This document shows, in pieces, positions 1-8,501 of a stretch of DNA of 39,078 nt. Origin of the DNA: Streptomyces sp. MBT53 (GTDB taxonomy: Bacteria > Actinomycetota > Actinomycetes > Streptomycetales > Streptomycetaceae); the NCBI RefSeq assembly GCF_016654115.1, contig NZ_JAEQAZ010000070.1:1-39078 (forward strand), read 5' to 3'. The notes below the pieces were generated by a model, which saw nothing but the letters and a program-made list of their open reading frames with translations, had not been told where the DNA came from and searched no databases. Position 1 is the first letter of the stretch, and each line of letters begins with the position of its first letter. The position numbers and the translations under genes are program-made.

Positions 1-404
1 ATGGGGGCGGCGCCGGGTCGGGTGGGGAGCCCGACGTTCGTACGGGTGCCGGTGACGACGTAGCCCTTGACTCCGCCCGCGAGGGCGTTGCGCACGGCAC
101 CGATGTCGTCGGCGGCGGACAGGGCCAGGCCGTTGGGCCAGCCTGCGGCTCGGGTCTCGGAGAGCAGGGTGAGTCCGGAGCCGTCGGGAAGGTGGACGTC
201 TGCCACGCAGATGTCGCGGGGGTTGCCGATGCGGGGACGAGCCTCCGCGACGGACGAGGCCTCGATGACGTCGCGCACACCGAGCGCCCACAGGTGGCGG
301 GTGACGGTGGAGCGGACGCGCGGGTCGGCCACGACCACCATGGCGGTCGGCTTGTTCGGGCGGTAGGCGACCAGGCTTGCGGGCTGCTCAAGAAGAACGG
401 ACAC
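1..404 (-). CDS. response regulator, N-terminal receiver part (partial)
   Basis: The gene runs off the left edge, so only about 134 N-terminal residues are visible. They form a CheY-like receiver domain: acidic residue D27 (VVVADPRVRS), likely phospho-acceptor D69 (VADVHLPDGSG), a small-residue switch position near S96 (ALSAADD) and the conserved lysine K113 (GGVKGYV). A DNA-binding domain would lie beyond the window; in Streptomyces this kind of protein next to hemE and DUF3000 is annotated as a response regulator. The GTG start at 404 follows an AGGAGG Shine-Dalgarno sequence. The 237 bp upstream, to the DUF3000 stop, holds an inverted-repeat array (531-556) that may be its operator. No cognate histidine kinase is visible. 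Receiver identity is confident; output domain and target genes are unknown. Confidence 0.85.
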   Translation of the reverse strand, partial: MSVLLEQPASLVAYRPNKPTAMVVVADPRVRSTVTRHLWALGVRDVIEASSVAEARPRIGNPRDICVADVHLPDGSGLTLLSETRAAGWPNGLALSAADDIGAVRNALAGGVKGYVVTGTRTNVGLPTRPGAAP

Positions 405-530
405 CAGGCCTCCTGGGGTGCGGGACGACTTTCAAGGTCACAGTCGTCTTCGGCACCAAACCCGCGGTCCTTTAGAGAAAGATCACGATTTAGTGAGTAG
501 CAATCAGTGCAATTCGGACACGCTGTCGAT

Positions 531-556
531 CGTTCGGTGAACGAAACGGTTCGTTC
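531..556. promoter_or_regulatory. alternating GAACG/CGTTC inverted repeats, candidate operator
   Basis: Two interlocking inverted repeats sit upstream of the response-regulator gene: CGTTC-ggt-GAACG (531-543) and GAACGAA-acgg-TTCGTTC (539-556, 7-bp perfect arms). They lie about 130 bp upstream of the GTG at 404 and downstream of the DUF3000 stop. The arrangement looks like a dimer-binding operator rather than a terminator, because there is no T-tract and the arms are AT-mixed. The binding protein is unknown; autoregulation by the response regulator is one possibility. Confidence 0.4.
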
Positions 557-641
557 GAGGGGTCACTCGTGATTGAAAGTGGCCGTATCGACAAAGACAC
601 CGCAAGCGACGGGTAAGACCTCGGTGTGCCTCGGGTAAGGC

Positions 642-1310
642 TCAGCGTGACTGCGGACCCCGGCGCTGCGGCAGCGTGACGATGGACGCGTCGCCAGGAC
701 CCGCCGGCGGCAGGCCCGCGACCTGGGCCAGCAGATCGCACCAGGAGGCCAGATGCGCAGCCGTGTCCGGGACGCCGCCGAGCCCCTCGCGGGGCGTCCA
801 CGAGGCGCGGATCTCGATCTGGGAGGCCGACGGACGCTCGGAGAGCCCGCCGAAGTAGTGGGAGCTGGCCCGGGTGACGGTGCCGCTCGGCTCGCCATAG
901 GTCAGTCCGCGGGTCTGGAGCGCGCCGGTCAGCCATGACCAGCACACGTCGGGCAGCAGCGGATCCGCCGCCATCTCCGGCTCCAGCTCCGCCCGCACCA
1001 GCGTCACCAGCCGGAACGTGCCGTGCCAGGCGTCGTGCCCGGCCGGGTCGTGCAACAGCACCAGCCGGCCGTCGGCGAGATCCTGGTCGCCGTCGACGAC
1101 CGCGGCCTCCAGCGCGTACGCGTAGGGGGCCAGGCGCTGTGGCGCCGGCGTCGGGTCGATCTCGATCTGCGGTCGCAGCCGACTGTTCCGCAGGGCCTGG
1201 ACCGCGGCCTGGAAAGCCGGCGGTGCCGTACCGCCCCCATCCCGGTCCCCCTCCTTGGAGTCGTCCATTCCGTCAGCGCCGTCCGACAGTCGTCCCTGAG
1301 CCGCAGCCAT
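642..1310 (-). CDS. DUF3000 family protein
   Basis: This 222-residue protein of unknown function matches the actinobacterial DUF3000 family, which in Streptomyces lies next to hemE. The N-terminal 30 residues are polar and probably disordered; the conserved part starts near FQAAVQALRNSRLRPQIEID. I see no signal peptide, membrane segment or catalytic motif, so it is probably cytoplasmic. The ATG at 1310 has no Shine-Dalgarno site, but a TAATCT hexamer (1317-1322) sits exactly 6 nt before it, as expected for a leaderless transcript, and this supports the chosen start. An internal ATG (MDDSKEG) is the alternative. The gene diverges from hemE across about 105 bp. Confidence 0.85.
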   Translation of the reverse strand: MAAAQGRLSDGADGMDDSKEGDRDGGGTAPPAFQAAVQALRNSRLRPQIEIDPTPAPQRLAPYAYALEAAVVDGDQDLADGRLVLLHDPAGHDAWHGTFRLVTLVRAELEPEMAADPLLPDVCWSWLTGALQTRGLTYGEPSGTVTRASSHYFGGLSERPSASQIEIRASWTPREGLGGVPDTAAHLASWCDLLAQVAGLPPAGPGDASIVTLPQRRGPQSR

Positions 1311-1415
1311 GCGGGAAGATTAAGGGGAACGGAGGCATCGTGCGGGACTAGACACCCGCTCTTGCGTCTCGCACACCGTGCAATCGCCTTCCGGGGCCGT
1401 GCGAGACTTGCCCCC

Positions 1416-2483
1416 GTGAGTGTCAACCAGAGCCCCACGGGCCAGCAGCCGACCGCCACTTACGACTCCGCCTTCATGAAGGCGTGCAGGCGCGAGCCCG
1501 TACCGCACACACCCGTGTGGTTCATGCGGCAGGCCGGGCGCTCGCTGCCGGAGTACCACAAGGTGCGCGAGGGCGTCCCCATGCTGGAGTCCTGCACGCG
1601 GCCCGAGCTGGTCGCCGAGATCACCCTCCAGCCGGTGCGCAGACACGGCGTGGACGCGGCGGTCTACTTCAGCGACATCGTCGTCCCGCTCAAGGCCATC
1701 GGCATCGACCTCGACATCAAGCCCGGCGTCGGCCCGGTCGTCGAGAAGCCGATCCGCACCCGCGCCGACCTGGCCCGGCTCCGCGACCTCACCCCCGACG
1801 ACGTCTCCTACGTCACCGAGGCCATCGGCCTGCTGACCGCCGAGCTCGGCCCCACCCCCCTCATCGGCTTCGCCGGCGCGCCGTTCACCCTCGCGAGCTA
1901 CCTAGTCGAGGGCGGCCCGTCCCGCACGTACGAGAACGCCAAGGCGATCATGTACGGCGACCCCGAGCTGTGGGCCGACCTCCTCGACCGCCTCGCCGAG
2001 ATCACGGCCGCCTTCCTCAAGGTCCAGATCGAGGCGGGCGCCAGCGCCGTCCAGCTCTTCGACTCCTGGGCCGGCGCCCTCGCCCCCGCCGACTACCGCC
2101 GCTCGGTCCTCCCCGCCTCCGCGAAGGTCCTCAAGGCGGTCGAGGGCTACGGCGTCCCGCGCATCCACTTCGGCGTCGGTACGGGCGAGCTGCTGCAGCT
2201 CATGGGCGAGGCCGGCGCGGACGTCGTCGGCGTCGACTACCGCGTCGCGCTGGACGAGGCCGCCCGCCGGGTCGGCCCCGGCAAGGCGCTCCAGGGCAAC
2301 CTCGACCCGGCCGTCCTGTTCGCCCCCACGTCGGCCGTAGAGGCGAAGACCCGCGAGGTTCTCGAGGACGCGAAGAACCTGGAGGGCCACATCTTCAACC
2401 TCGGGCACGGTGTGATGCCGTCCACCGACCCGGACGCGCTCACCCGGCTCACCGAGTTCGTCCACACCGAGACGGCCCGATAG
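1416..2483 (+). CDS. hemE: uroporphyrinogen decarboxylase HemE
   Basis: HemE removes four acetate carboxyls from uroporphyrinogen III to give coproporphyrinogen III, the last step shared by the classical and coproporphyrin haem routes. The 355-residue product has the expected length and family motifs: VWFMRQAGRSLPEY with substrate-contacting arginines R38 and R42, YFSDIVVP with catalytic D87, GFAGAPFTLASYLVEGG, LFDSWAGAL and IHFGVGTGELL. The GTG at 1416 starts where homology begins. The frame is open back to about 1023, but that stretch is antisense to the DUF3000 gene. No Shine-Dalgarno site precedes the GTG; GAGACT at 1403-1408 could be a weak leaderless -10. It converges on the rhomboid gene with a 6-nt gap. 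The later haem genes cgoX-chdC lie about 4 kb downstream. Confidence 0.97.
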   Translation: MSVNQSPTGQQPTATYDSAFMKACRREPVPHTPVWFMRQAGRSLPEYHKVREGVPMLESCTRPELVAEITLQPVRRHGVDAAVYFSDIVVPLKAIGIDLDIKPGVGPVVEKPIRTRADLARLRDLTPDDVSYVTEAIGLLTAELGPTPLIGFAGAPFTLASYLVEGGPSRTYENAKAIMYGDPELWADLLDRLAEITAAFLKVQIEAGASAVQLFDSWAGALAPADYRRSVLPASAKVLKAVEGYGVPRIHFGVGTGELLQLMGEAGADVVGVDYRVALDEAARRVGPGKALQGNLDPAVLFAPTSAVEAKTREVLEDAKNLEGHIFNLGHGVMPSTDPDALTRLTEFVHTETAR

Positions 2484-2489
2484 ACGCGC

Positions 2490-3314
2490 TCACCACGTGT
2501 GCCGGGGCCGCGCCCGCCTGCCGAACAGCAGGCCGCGCGGTTCCGGCGGCGGGGGAGTGCCCGCCTTGAGCGGCCAGGCCAGCAGCATGCCGACCAGGAA
2601 CCCGACGACATGCGCCGAGTACGCGACGGTGCCCGCCTCGGAGACGCCCTCGCCGGACGAGTAGAACGCCTGGAGCACGAACCAGAAGCCCAGCACCAGC
2701 CAGGCCGGCAGGCGCAGCGGCAGGAAGAACAGGAACGGCACCAGGACCCACACCCTGGCTTTCGCGTACAGCACCAGATAGGCGCCCAGGACACCGGCGA
2801 TCGCCCCGGAGGCACCGATCAGCGGATCGCCCGAGTCGGCGTTGAGCAGCGCGAAACCGTAGCCCGCCGCGTAACCGCACACCACGTAGAAGAGCGTGAA
2901 GCGGATGTGACCCATGCGGTCCTCGACGTTGTTGCCGAAGATCATCAGGAACAGCATGTTGCCCAGCAGGTGGATCCAGCTGCCGTGCAGGAACATCGCG
3001 GTGAACACGCTCAGGGGCGCCGACTTGTCGTAGCCCGGCGGCGCGACCGCGCAACCGGCGCCCCCCGGGCCGTTCTGCACGGCACCGGTCGGGACCAGCT
3101 GCGGCATCTGATGGTGGATCAACTCCCTTGGTACGGCCGCGTAGTGGTCCAGGAACGCCTGGAGATGGCACAGCTGCGAGAGGTCGCTGCCACCCGCCAC
3201 GGAACCCGCCATTCCGGGCGTGGCCAGGAAGACGAGCACGTTCGCGGCGATGAGCGCGTACGTCACCCAAGGGGTGCGGCGCACCGGGTTCACGTCATGG
3301 ACGGGGATGACCAC
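2490..3314 (-). CDS. rhomboid family intramembrane serine protease
   Basis: A 274-residue multi-pass membrane protein that would cleave substrates within the lipid bilayer. The rhomboid core is clear: HGSWIHLLGNM (H110, H115, N119), the GASGA box with nucleophile S169, and the catalytic histidine H235 in YSAHVVGF. About six hydrophobic segments are visible, starting with WVTYALIAANVLVFLA near residues 16-31. Residues 40-95 form a longer loop containing two cysteines. The C-terminal 25 residues are proline- and arginine-rich and probably cytosolic. The GTG at 3314 has no strong Shine-Dalgarno sequence but begins the VIPVHDVNPVRR-type N terminus familiar from Streptomyces rhomboids. The substrate is unknown. 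It converges tail to tail with hemE. Confidence 0.93.
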   Translation of the reverse strand: MVIPVHDVNPVRRTPWVTYALIAANVLVFLATPGMAGSVAGGSDLSQLCHLQAFLDHYAAVPRELIHHQMPQLVPTGAVQNGPGGAGCAVAPPGYDKSAPLSVFTAMFLHGSWIHLLGNMLFLMIFGNNVEDRMGHIRFTLFYVVCGYAAGYGFALLNADSGDPLIGASGAIAGVLGAYLVLYAKARVWVLVPFLFFLPLRLPAWLVLGFWFVLQAFYSSGEGVSEAGTVAYSAHVVGFLVGMLLAWPLKAGTPPPPEPRGLLFGRRARPRHTW

Positions 3315-3439
3315 AAGGGATTAGTGCCCCCGATCCGCGCGGCGAACCGGTGAACACCGCCGTCCGCCTGTGCGTATGACTCCTCAACCGCCCGCGGTGC
3401 GGGGAAGGCGTGTCGCGGGGACGACGTGAGGAACAGGCG

Positions 3440-3763
3440 ATGAACGACCGGATTTCCCCTCAGATGACCGCCACGCCCGACGGCGAGGCAGAGATCTCCC
3501 TGGTGGTGCGCCTCCCCTGGGAGGACGTCGCCAAGCTCGGCCAGGAAGCGGGCCGCCTCGCCGCGCAGATGCAGCGGCCGGTGACCCTGGACGAGGCGGT
3601 GAGCAACAGGCTGCGCTCCACGGCCCTGGGCGCCCACGCGAAGCCTGCGGCGGCGCAGCCCGCCGCGATGATGCCGCCGAGCGCGTCGGTGTCCTCGCTG
3701 CCGGCCAGGCCGCCGGCCGAGCAGGCACGCCAGGCCATAGACCGCATCAACGGCACGGCGTAA
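3440..3763 (+). CDS. small protein with ribbon-helix-helix-like core
   Basis: A 107-residue protein I do not recognise by name. Residues 13-60 have the pattern of a ribbon-helix-helix DNA-binding unit: a short hydrophobic strand (EISLVVRLP), a first helix (WEDVAKLGQEAGRLAAQM) and a second helix after a turn (TLDEAVSNRLRS). The remainder is an Ala/Pro-rich linker ending in a short helix (AEQARQAIDRING). The start is set by ATG 3440 with a GAGG sequence about 8 nt upstream; an in-frame GTG at 3410 has no ribosome-binding site. It stands alone and converges with the flavoprotein gene with a 5-nt gap. The DNA-binding role is inferred from pattern only. Confidence 0.6.
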   Translation: MNDRISPQMTATPDGEAEISLVVRLPWEDVAKLGQEAGRLAAQMQRPVTLDEAVSNRLRSTALGAHAKPAAAQPAAMMPPSASVSSLPARPPAEQARQAIDRINGTA

Positions 3764-3768
3764 ACGCT

Positions 3769-5169
3769 TTACCGCAGGCCTGCCTGGACCTTGGCGGTCG
3801 CCTTTCGGGCCGCCACCAGGACCGGGTCCCACACGGGGGAGAACGGCGGCGCGTACCCCAGGTCCAGGGCCGTCATCTGTTCCACCGTCATACGTGCCGT
3901 GAGGGCGACCGCCGCGATGTCGACACGCTTCGCGGCGCCCTCCCGGCCGACGATCTGCACGCCCAGGAGACGGCCGGTACGACGCTCGGCGAGCATCTTC
4001 ACCGTCATCAGGGAGGCCTCGGGGTAGTAGCCCGCGCGGCTGGTCGACTCGATGGTGACCGCCTCGAACCGCAGCCCCGCGCGGTGAGCGTCCTTCTCCC
4101 GCAGCCCGGTGCGCGCGATCTCCAGATCGCACACCTTGCTCACGGCCGTACCGACCACCCCAGGGAAGGTCGCGTAACCGCCGCCCACATTGGTGCCGAT
4201 GACCTGCCCGTGCTTGTTGGCATGCGTCCCCAGGGCGATGTGCCGTTCCTGCCCGGAGACCAGGTCGAGCACCTCCACACAGTCGCCCCCGGCCCAGATG
4301 TTCTCGTGCCCGCGCACCCGCATCGCCATGTCGGTGAGCAGCCCGTGGTGCTGTCCCAGGGGCAGCCCGGCCGCCTCGGCGAGGGTCGTCTCGGGCCGCA
4401 CCCCGATCCCCAGCACCACCACGTCCGCCGGAAACTCCGCGTCCTCCGTGACCACGGCCCGCACCCGCCCGTCGTCCCCGGTGCGCAGCTCGGTCACCCG
4501 GACGTCGTTGACCATGGTGATGCCCAGGCCCTCCATCGCCTTGTGCACCAGACGCCCCATGTCCGGGTCGAGCGTCGCCATCGGCTCCTTGCCCCTGTTG
4601 ACGACGGTCACGTCATACCCGCGGTTGACGAACGCCTCCGCCATCTCCACCCCGATGTACCCGGCCCCGATCACCACGGCGCGACGCCCACGCGTGCGTG
4701 CCAGCGAATCGAGCAGCGCCTGCCCGTCGTCGAGCGTCTGCACCCCGTGCACTCCGGGGGCGTCGACACCGGGCATGTCCGGACGGACCGGCCGCGCCCC
4801 GGTCCCGATCACGAGCTTGTCGTACGACGTCCAGGACTCGGCCCCCGAATCGACATCCCGCGCGCGTACCCGCCCGCCCGCGACGTCCAGCTCCACGACC
4901 TCGGTACGCATGCGCAGGTCGATGTCCCGCGCCCGGTGCTCCTCCGGGGTACGGGCGATCAGTTCCTCCGGAGCGGACACGTCACCGCCCACCCAGTACG
5001 GGATCCCGCACGCCGAGTACGAGGTGAAGTGACCCCGCTCGAACGCCACGATCTCCAGCTCGTCCGGCCCCTTGAGGCGGCGCGCCTGTGACGCCGCGGA
5101 CATGCCCGCGGCGTCACCGCCGATGACGACCAGTCGTTCCCGGGTACCCCTCGCACGGCTCATGTCCAT
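3769..5169 (-). CDS. CoA-disulfide-reductase-type FAD-dependent oxidoreductase
   Basis: A 466-residue flavoprotein of the NADH oxidase/CoA-disulfide reductase group of pyridine nucleotide disulfide reductases. Visible parts are an FAD-binding Rossmann motif (VVIGGDAAGMSAASQA, residues 14-29), the single redox cysteine C54 in SYSACGIPYW, an NAD(P)H-binding motif (VVIGAGYIGVEMAEAF, 165-180), a second FAD contact (ENIWAGGDCVEV) and a C-terminal dimerisation domain ending in DLGYAPPFSPVWDPVLVAA. Relatives reduce CoA disulfide, persulfides or oxygen; the substrate here cannot be told from sequence. The ATG at 5169 lacks a Shine-Dalgarno site but has TAGCGT (5176-5181) 6 nt upstream, so it may be leaderless. 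A second ATG lies at 5163. It sits 27 bp after the DUF4349 gene on the same strand. Confidence 0.9.
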   Translation of the reverse strand: MDMSRARGTRERLVVIGGDAAGMSAASQARRLKGPDELEIVAFERGHFTSYSACGIPYWVGGDVSAPEELIARTPEEHRARDIDLRMRTEVVELDVAGGRVRARDVDSGAESWTSYDKLVIGTGARPVRPDMPGVDAPGVHGVQTLDDGQALLDSLARTRGRRAVVIGAGYIGVEMAEAFVNRGYDVTVVNRGKEPMATLDPDMGRLVHKAMEGLGITMVNDVRVTELRTGDDGRVRAVVTEDAEFPADVVVLGIGVRPETTLAEAAGLPLGQHHGLLTDMAMRVRGHENIWAGGDCVEVLDLVSGQERHIALGTHANKHGQVIGTNVGGGYATFPGVVGTAVSKVCDLEIARTGLREKDAHRAGLRFEAVTIESTSRAGYYPEASLMTVKMLAERRTGRLLGVQIVGREGAAKRVDIAAVALTARMTVEQMTALDLGYAPPFSPVWDPVLVAARKATAKVQAGLR

Positions 5170-5196
5170 GCGAACACGCTACGGGGACCGATGATT

Positions 5197-6159
5197 TCAG
5201 TCCTGTCCGCCCTGCTCCTCCTCGCGCACCGGCGGGGCGGCCGGCAGCGGACCCACCGCGGTGGCCACGGGGACCGCAGCCGCCCGACGCGGCCGTACGA
5301 GCCGCAGCCACACGACGACCAGCAGCGCCGCCACCGCCGCGAACGGCAGCACCGCGCCCAGCGCCAGGGCGATCCAGCGCAGCATCGTCACGAAGACGTG
5401 CCAGCCGCCCGCCACGGCGTCCACGAAGCCCGGGGAGTCGTCCTTGGCGGCGGCCTTCGCCACCGGGGTCTGCGACAGGGACAGCGTGATGGTGGCCAGG
5501 CTGGTGCGGTCCTTCAGAGAGGCCTGTTGCGCGAGCAGGGCCTCCAGGTCGGACTCGCGGGTGCTCAGCTCACCCTCCAGCTCCACCACGTCGCTCAACT
5601 TGGTGGCCCGGTCCATCAGTTCACGCACGCGTGCCACGCTGGCCCGCTGCGAGGTGATGCGGCTCTCCACGTCCACGACCTGGTCGGTGACGTCCTGCGC
5701 CTTCGCGGTCCGGTCGAGCAGCTTGCCCGCGCCCTCCAGGTCAGCGAGAACCTCGTCGTACTTGTCGGTGGGCACCCGCAACACGACCCGGGTGCGCTCG
5801 TGGCCCTGTCCGTCGCGGGTGGTCGTCTCGTTGCCGACGAACCCGCCCGCGTTCTCGGTCGTGGTGCGGGCCTCGTCGAGCGCCTTCGGTACGTCCTTGA
5901 CCCGCACGGACAGCGAGGCCGTACGGATGATGCTGCTCGCGGTGAGCTTCGGTAGGGACTTGGTGTTCCGGGCGTTGCCGCTGCCCGAGGCGCCCTCCTG
6001 CTGAGCGGTGCCCGGAACCGCGGCCTTGGCGCCCGCACCGGCGTCGCTGGCGGAGGTCGCCTTGTCCGAGCTGCCGCTGCACCCGGTCAGCGCGAGGGCA
6101 GAGGCCAGCAGGAGCCCGGCCAGGGCCTGGACGGGCCGGACGGAGTGTCGTGTGCGCAT
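5197..6159 (-). CDS. DUF4349 domain lipoprotein with C-terminal membrane anchor
   Basis: A 320-residue exported protein. The N terminus is a lipoprotein signal ending in a lipobox with C27 (ALALTGCSGSS). After a low-complexity linker, the DUF4349 domain starts near SIIRTASLSVRVKDV and contains a long heptad-like helical part (ESRITSQRASVARVRELMDR and following), probably a coiled coil outside the membrane. A hydrophobic segment near the C terminus (MLRWIALALGAVLPFAAVAA) plus a basic tail gives a second membrane attachment. The function of DUF4349 is not known to me; the shape suggests an envelope-spanning scaffold. The ATG at 6159 is preceded by a G-rich sequence (GGGGGT); upstream in-frame starts would destroy the signal peptide. 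Confidence 0.88.
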   Translation of the reverse strand: MRTRHSVRPVQALAGLLLASALALTGCSGSSDKATSASDAGAGAKAAVPGTAQQEGASGSGNARNTKSLPKLTASSIIRTASLSVRVKDVPKALDEARTTTENAGGFVGNETTTRDGQGHERTRVVLRVPTDKYDEVLADLEGAGKLLDRTAKAQDVTDQVVDVESRITSQRASVARVRELMDRATKLSDVVELEGELSTRESDLEALLAQQASLKDRTSLATITLSLSQTPVAKAAAKDDSPGFVDAVAGGWHVFVTMLRWIALALGAVLPFAAVAALLVVVWLRLVRPRRAAAVPVATAVGPLPAAPPVREEEQGGQD

Positions 6160-6320
6160 GGGTCGGTACCCCCGAGGTTCGTCGTGACGACTGACGCTCC
6201 TTCGACGCCGGGACCGGCCGGGACGTTGGCCTCCGGCGATTCCGATGAGGTCACGGTCGGGACTCACGGCGGACACCGGGCCGGAGTCGGACTGTCAGTG
6301 GGGTCTGAGAGGCTGGGGGC

Positions 6321-7751
6321 ATGCGCGAAGTGGAGACTCGTACGGGCACAGGGCATGTCGTCGTCATCGGCGCCGGGATCGGTGGGCTGGCCGCCGCACA
6401 CCGGCTGCTGGACAGAGGCGTGCGCGTGACGGTCGTCGAGGCCGCGGACCGGGTCGGCGGCAAGCTGCTGCCCGGCGAGATCGCCGGCGCCCGCGTGGAC
6501 CTCGGCGCCGAGTCGATGCTGGCCCGCCGCCCCGAGGCCGTCGCGCTCGCCCGCGAGGTCGGCCTCACCGACCGCCTCCAGTCGCCCGCCACCGCCACCG
6601 CCTCGCTCTGGACCCGGGGTGCGCTGCGCCCGATGCCCAAGGGCCACGTCATGGGCGTCCCCGGCACCGCCTCCGCCCTCTCCGGGGTCCTGTCCGACGA
6701 GGGCCTGCACCGCATCGAGCGCGACGCCGACCTGCCCCGCACGGAGGTCGGCGAGGACGTGGCGGTCGGCGAGTACGTGGCGGCCCGCCTCGGCCGAGAG
6801 GTCGTCGACCGCCTTGTCGAACCCCTCCTGGGCGGGGTCTACGCGGGCGACGCGTACCGCATCTCGATGCGCTCCGCCGTCCCCCAGCTCTTCCAGGCGG
6901 CGAAGCAGCACGACTCCCTCACCGAGGCGGTCCGGGGCATCCAGGAGCGTGCCGCCGCCGCACAGCAGACCGGCCCGGTCTTCATGGGCATCGAGGGCGG
7001 AGTGGGCCAACTCCCGCTCGCCGTCGCGGAGTCGGCCCGCGCGCGGGGCGCCGAGATCCTCACCGGCACACCGGTGACGGAGCTGCGCCGGAGCGGAGCG
7101 GCCGGCTGGCGGGTCGTCGCCGGAGACCGGGTGCTGGAAGCCGACGGAGTGATCGTCGCCGTACCCGCACCGATCGCCGCACACCTGCTGCGGGCCGAAG
7201 TACCCGGCGCCGCCGCCGAGTTGACCGCCGTGGAGTACGCCTCGATGGCCCTGGTCACCCTCGCCTACCGCCGCGCGGACGTCGAACTCCCCGAAGGCAG
7301 CGGCTTCTTGGTGCCGCCGGTCGACGGCCGCACCATCAAGGCATCCACCTTCGCCTCCCAGAAATGGGGCTGGATCGCCGACGAGAACCCGGACGTACTG
7401 ATCCTGCGCACCTCGGTCGGCCGCTACGGCGAGACGGCGATCCTGGACCGGGACGACACCGGCCTGGTCGACGTGTCGCGCCACGACCTGCGCGAGGCCA
7501 CCGGCCTCGACGCCACGCCCCTGGAGACCCGGGTCACCCGCTGGACCGACGGCCTGCCCCAGTACCCGGTCGGCCACCACGCGCGCGTGGCCCGCGTCCG
7601 CGAACACGTCGCCAAGCTGCCCGGTCTCGCCGTGTGCGGCGCGGCCTACGACGGAGTCGGCATCCCGGCGACCATCGCGAGCGCGTACGCGGCCGTGGAG
7701 CGGCTGACCGGCGACCCGGTGCCGAGCGCGTCCGGCGGAGCGGGAGAATAG
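6321..7751 (+). CDS. cgoX: coproporphyrinogen III oxidase (HemY/HemG-type, CgoX)
   Basis: A 476-residue FAD enzyme of the protoporphyrinogen oxidase family. In Gram-positive bacteria, including actinobacteria, this enzyme oxidises coproporphyrinogen III to coproporphyrin III in the coproporphyrin-dependent haem pathway; older annotation calls it HemG or HemY. The FAD dinucleotide-binding motif is at residues 13-24 (VVVIGAGIGGLAAA), followed by VVEAADRVGGKL, and the C terminus has the usual FAD-contacting CGAAYDGVGIPATIASAY. The start is ATG 6321 with GAGAGG about 8 nt upstream. Its stop lies 4 nt before the chdC start, so the two are surely co-transcribed and probably translationally coupled. 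That pairing supports CgoX over a protoporphyrinogen-oxidase role. No ferrochelatase gene is in the window. Confidence 0.95.
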   Translation: MREVETRTGTGHVVVIGAGIGGLAAAHRLLDRGVRVTVVEAADRVGGKLLPGEIAGARVDLGAESMLARRPEAVALAREVGLTDRLQSPATATASLWTRGALRPMPKGHVMGVPGTASALSGVLSDEGLHRIERDADLPRTEVGEDVAVGEYVAARLGREVVDRLVEPLLGGVYAGDAYRISMRSAVPQLFQAAKQHDSLTEAVRGIQERAAAAQQTGPVFMGIEGGVGQLPLAVAESARARGAEILTGTPVTELRRSGAAGWRVVAGDRVLEADGVIVAVPAPIAAHLLRAEVPGAAAELTAVEYASMALVTLAYRRADVELPEGSGFLVPPVDGRTIKASTFASQKWGWIADENPDVLILRTSVGRYGETAILDRDDTGLVDVSRHDLREATGLDATPLETRVTRWTDGLPQYPVGHHARVARVREHVAKLPGLAVCGAAYDGVGIPATIASAYAAVERLTGDPVPSASGGAGE

Positions 7752-7755
7752 CCCC

Positions 7756-8487
7756 ATGAGCGACGACGCCCCCACCACCGAGTCCGGCCGTGTCCCGAAC
7801 AAGGGCAAGCTGGCCAAGGACCTCAACGAGGTCATCCGCTACACCCTGTGGTCCGTCTTCAAGCTGAAGGACGTACTGCCCGAGGACCGCGCCGGATACG
7901 CCGACGAGGTCCAGGAGCTGTTCGACCAGCTCGCCGCGAAGGACGTGACCGTCCGCGGCACGTACGACGTGTCGGGTCTGCGCGCCGACGCCGACCTCAT
8001 GATCTGGTGGCACGCCGAGACCGCCGACCAGCTCCAGGAGGCGTACAACCTCTTCCGCCGCACGAAGCTCGGCCGCGCCCTGGAGCCGGTCTGGTCGAAC
8101 ATGGCGCTGCACCGCCCCGCCGAGTTCAACCGCTCGCACATCCCGGCCTTCCTGGCCGACGAGACCCCGCGCAACTACATCAGCGTGTACCCGTTCGTGC
8201 GCTCGTACGACTGGTACCTGCTCCCCGACGAGGACCGCCGCCGCATGCTCGCCGACCACGGCAAGATGGCCCGCGGCTACCCGGACGTGCGCGCCAACAC
8301 GGTCGCCTCCTTCTCGCTGGGCGACTACGAATGGCTCCTGGCCTTCGAGGCCGACGAGCTGTACCGAATCGTCGACCTCATGCGCCACCTGCGCGCGTCG
8401 GAGGCCCGCATGCACGTCCGCGAGGAGGTCCCGTTCTACACGGGTCGCCGCAAGGACATCGGGGACTTGGTAGCAGGCCTGGCGTAG
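7756..8487 (+). CDS. chdC: coproheme decarboxylase ChdC (HemQ)
   Basis: A 243-residue protein of the chlorite-dismutase-like superfamily. ChdC decarboxylates coproheme twice, using peroxide, to give haem b, the final step of the coproporphyrin-dependent pathway. Visible features are YISVYPFVRSYDWYLLP, with Y145 at the position of the catalytic tyrosine, and DHGKMARGYPDV, with H168 as the expected proximal haem ligand. The tail FYTGRRKDIGDLVAGL is typical of actinobacterial members. The ATG at 7756 follows the cgoX stop by 4 nt, with a GGAG inside the end of cgoX serving as ribosome-binding site. The gene converges on the TAP-like hydrolase gene; the hairpin repeat between them probably ends transcription. 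Confidence 0.96.
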   Translation: MSDDAPTTESGRVPNKGKLAKDLNEVIRYTLWSVFKLKDVLPEDRAGYADEVQELFDQLAAKDVTVRGTYDVSGLRADADLMIWWHAETADQLQEAYNLFRRTKLGRALEPVWSNMALHRPAEFNRSHIPAFLADETPRNYISVYPFVRSYDWYLLPDEDRRRMLADHGKMARGYPDVRANTVASFSLGDYEWLLAFEADELYRIVDLMRHLRASEARMHVREEVPFYTGRRKDIGDLVAGLA

Positions 8488-8501
8488 CGTCTTTGTCTTT
8501 C

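Noticed and set aside
1023..1415. Upstream extension of the hemE frame
   Set aside because: The open frame is antisense to the DUF3000 gene; HemE homology begins at the GTG at 1416, and the extension has no family resemblance.
3755..3775. GTAAA-cgc-TTTAC repeat at the small-protein/flavoprotein gene junction as a terminator
   Set aside because: A 5-bp AT-rich stem is too weak to call, and it overlaps the stop codons of both genes.
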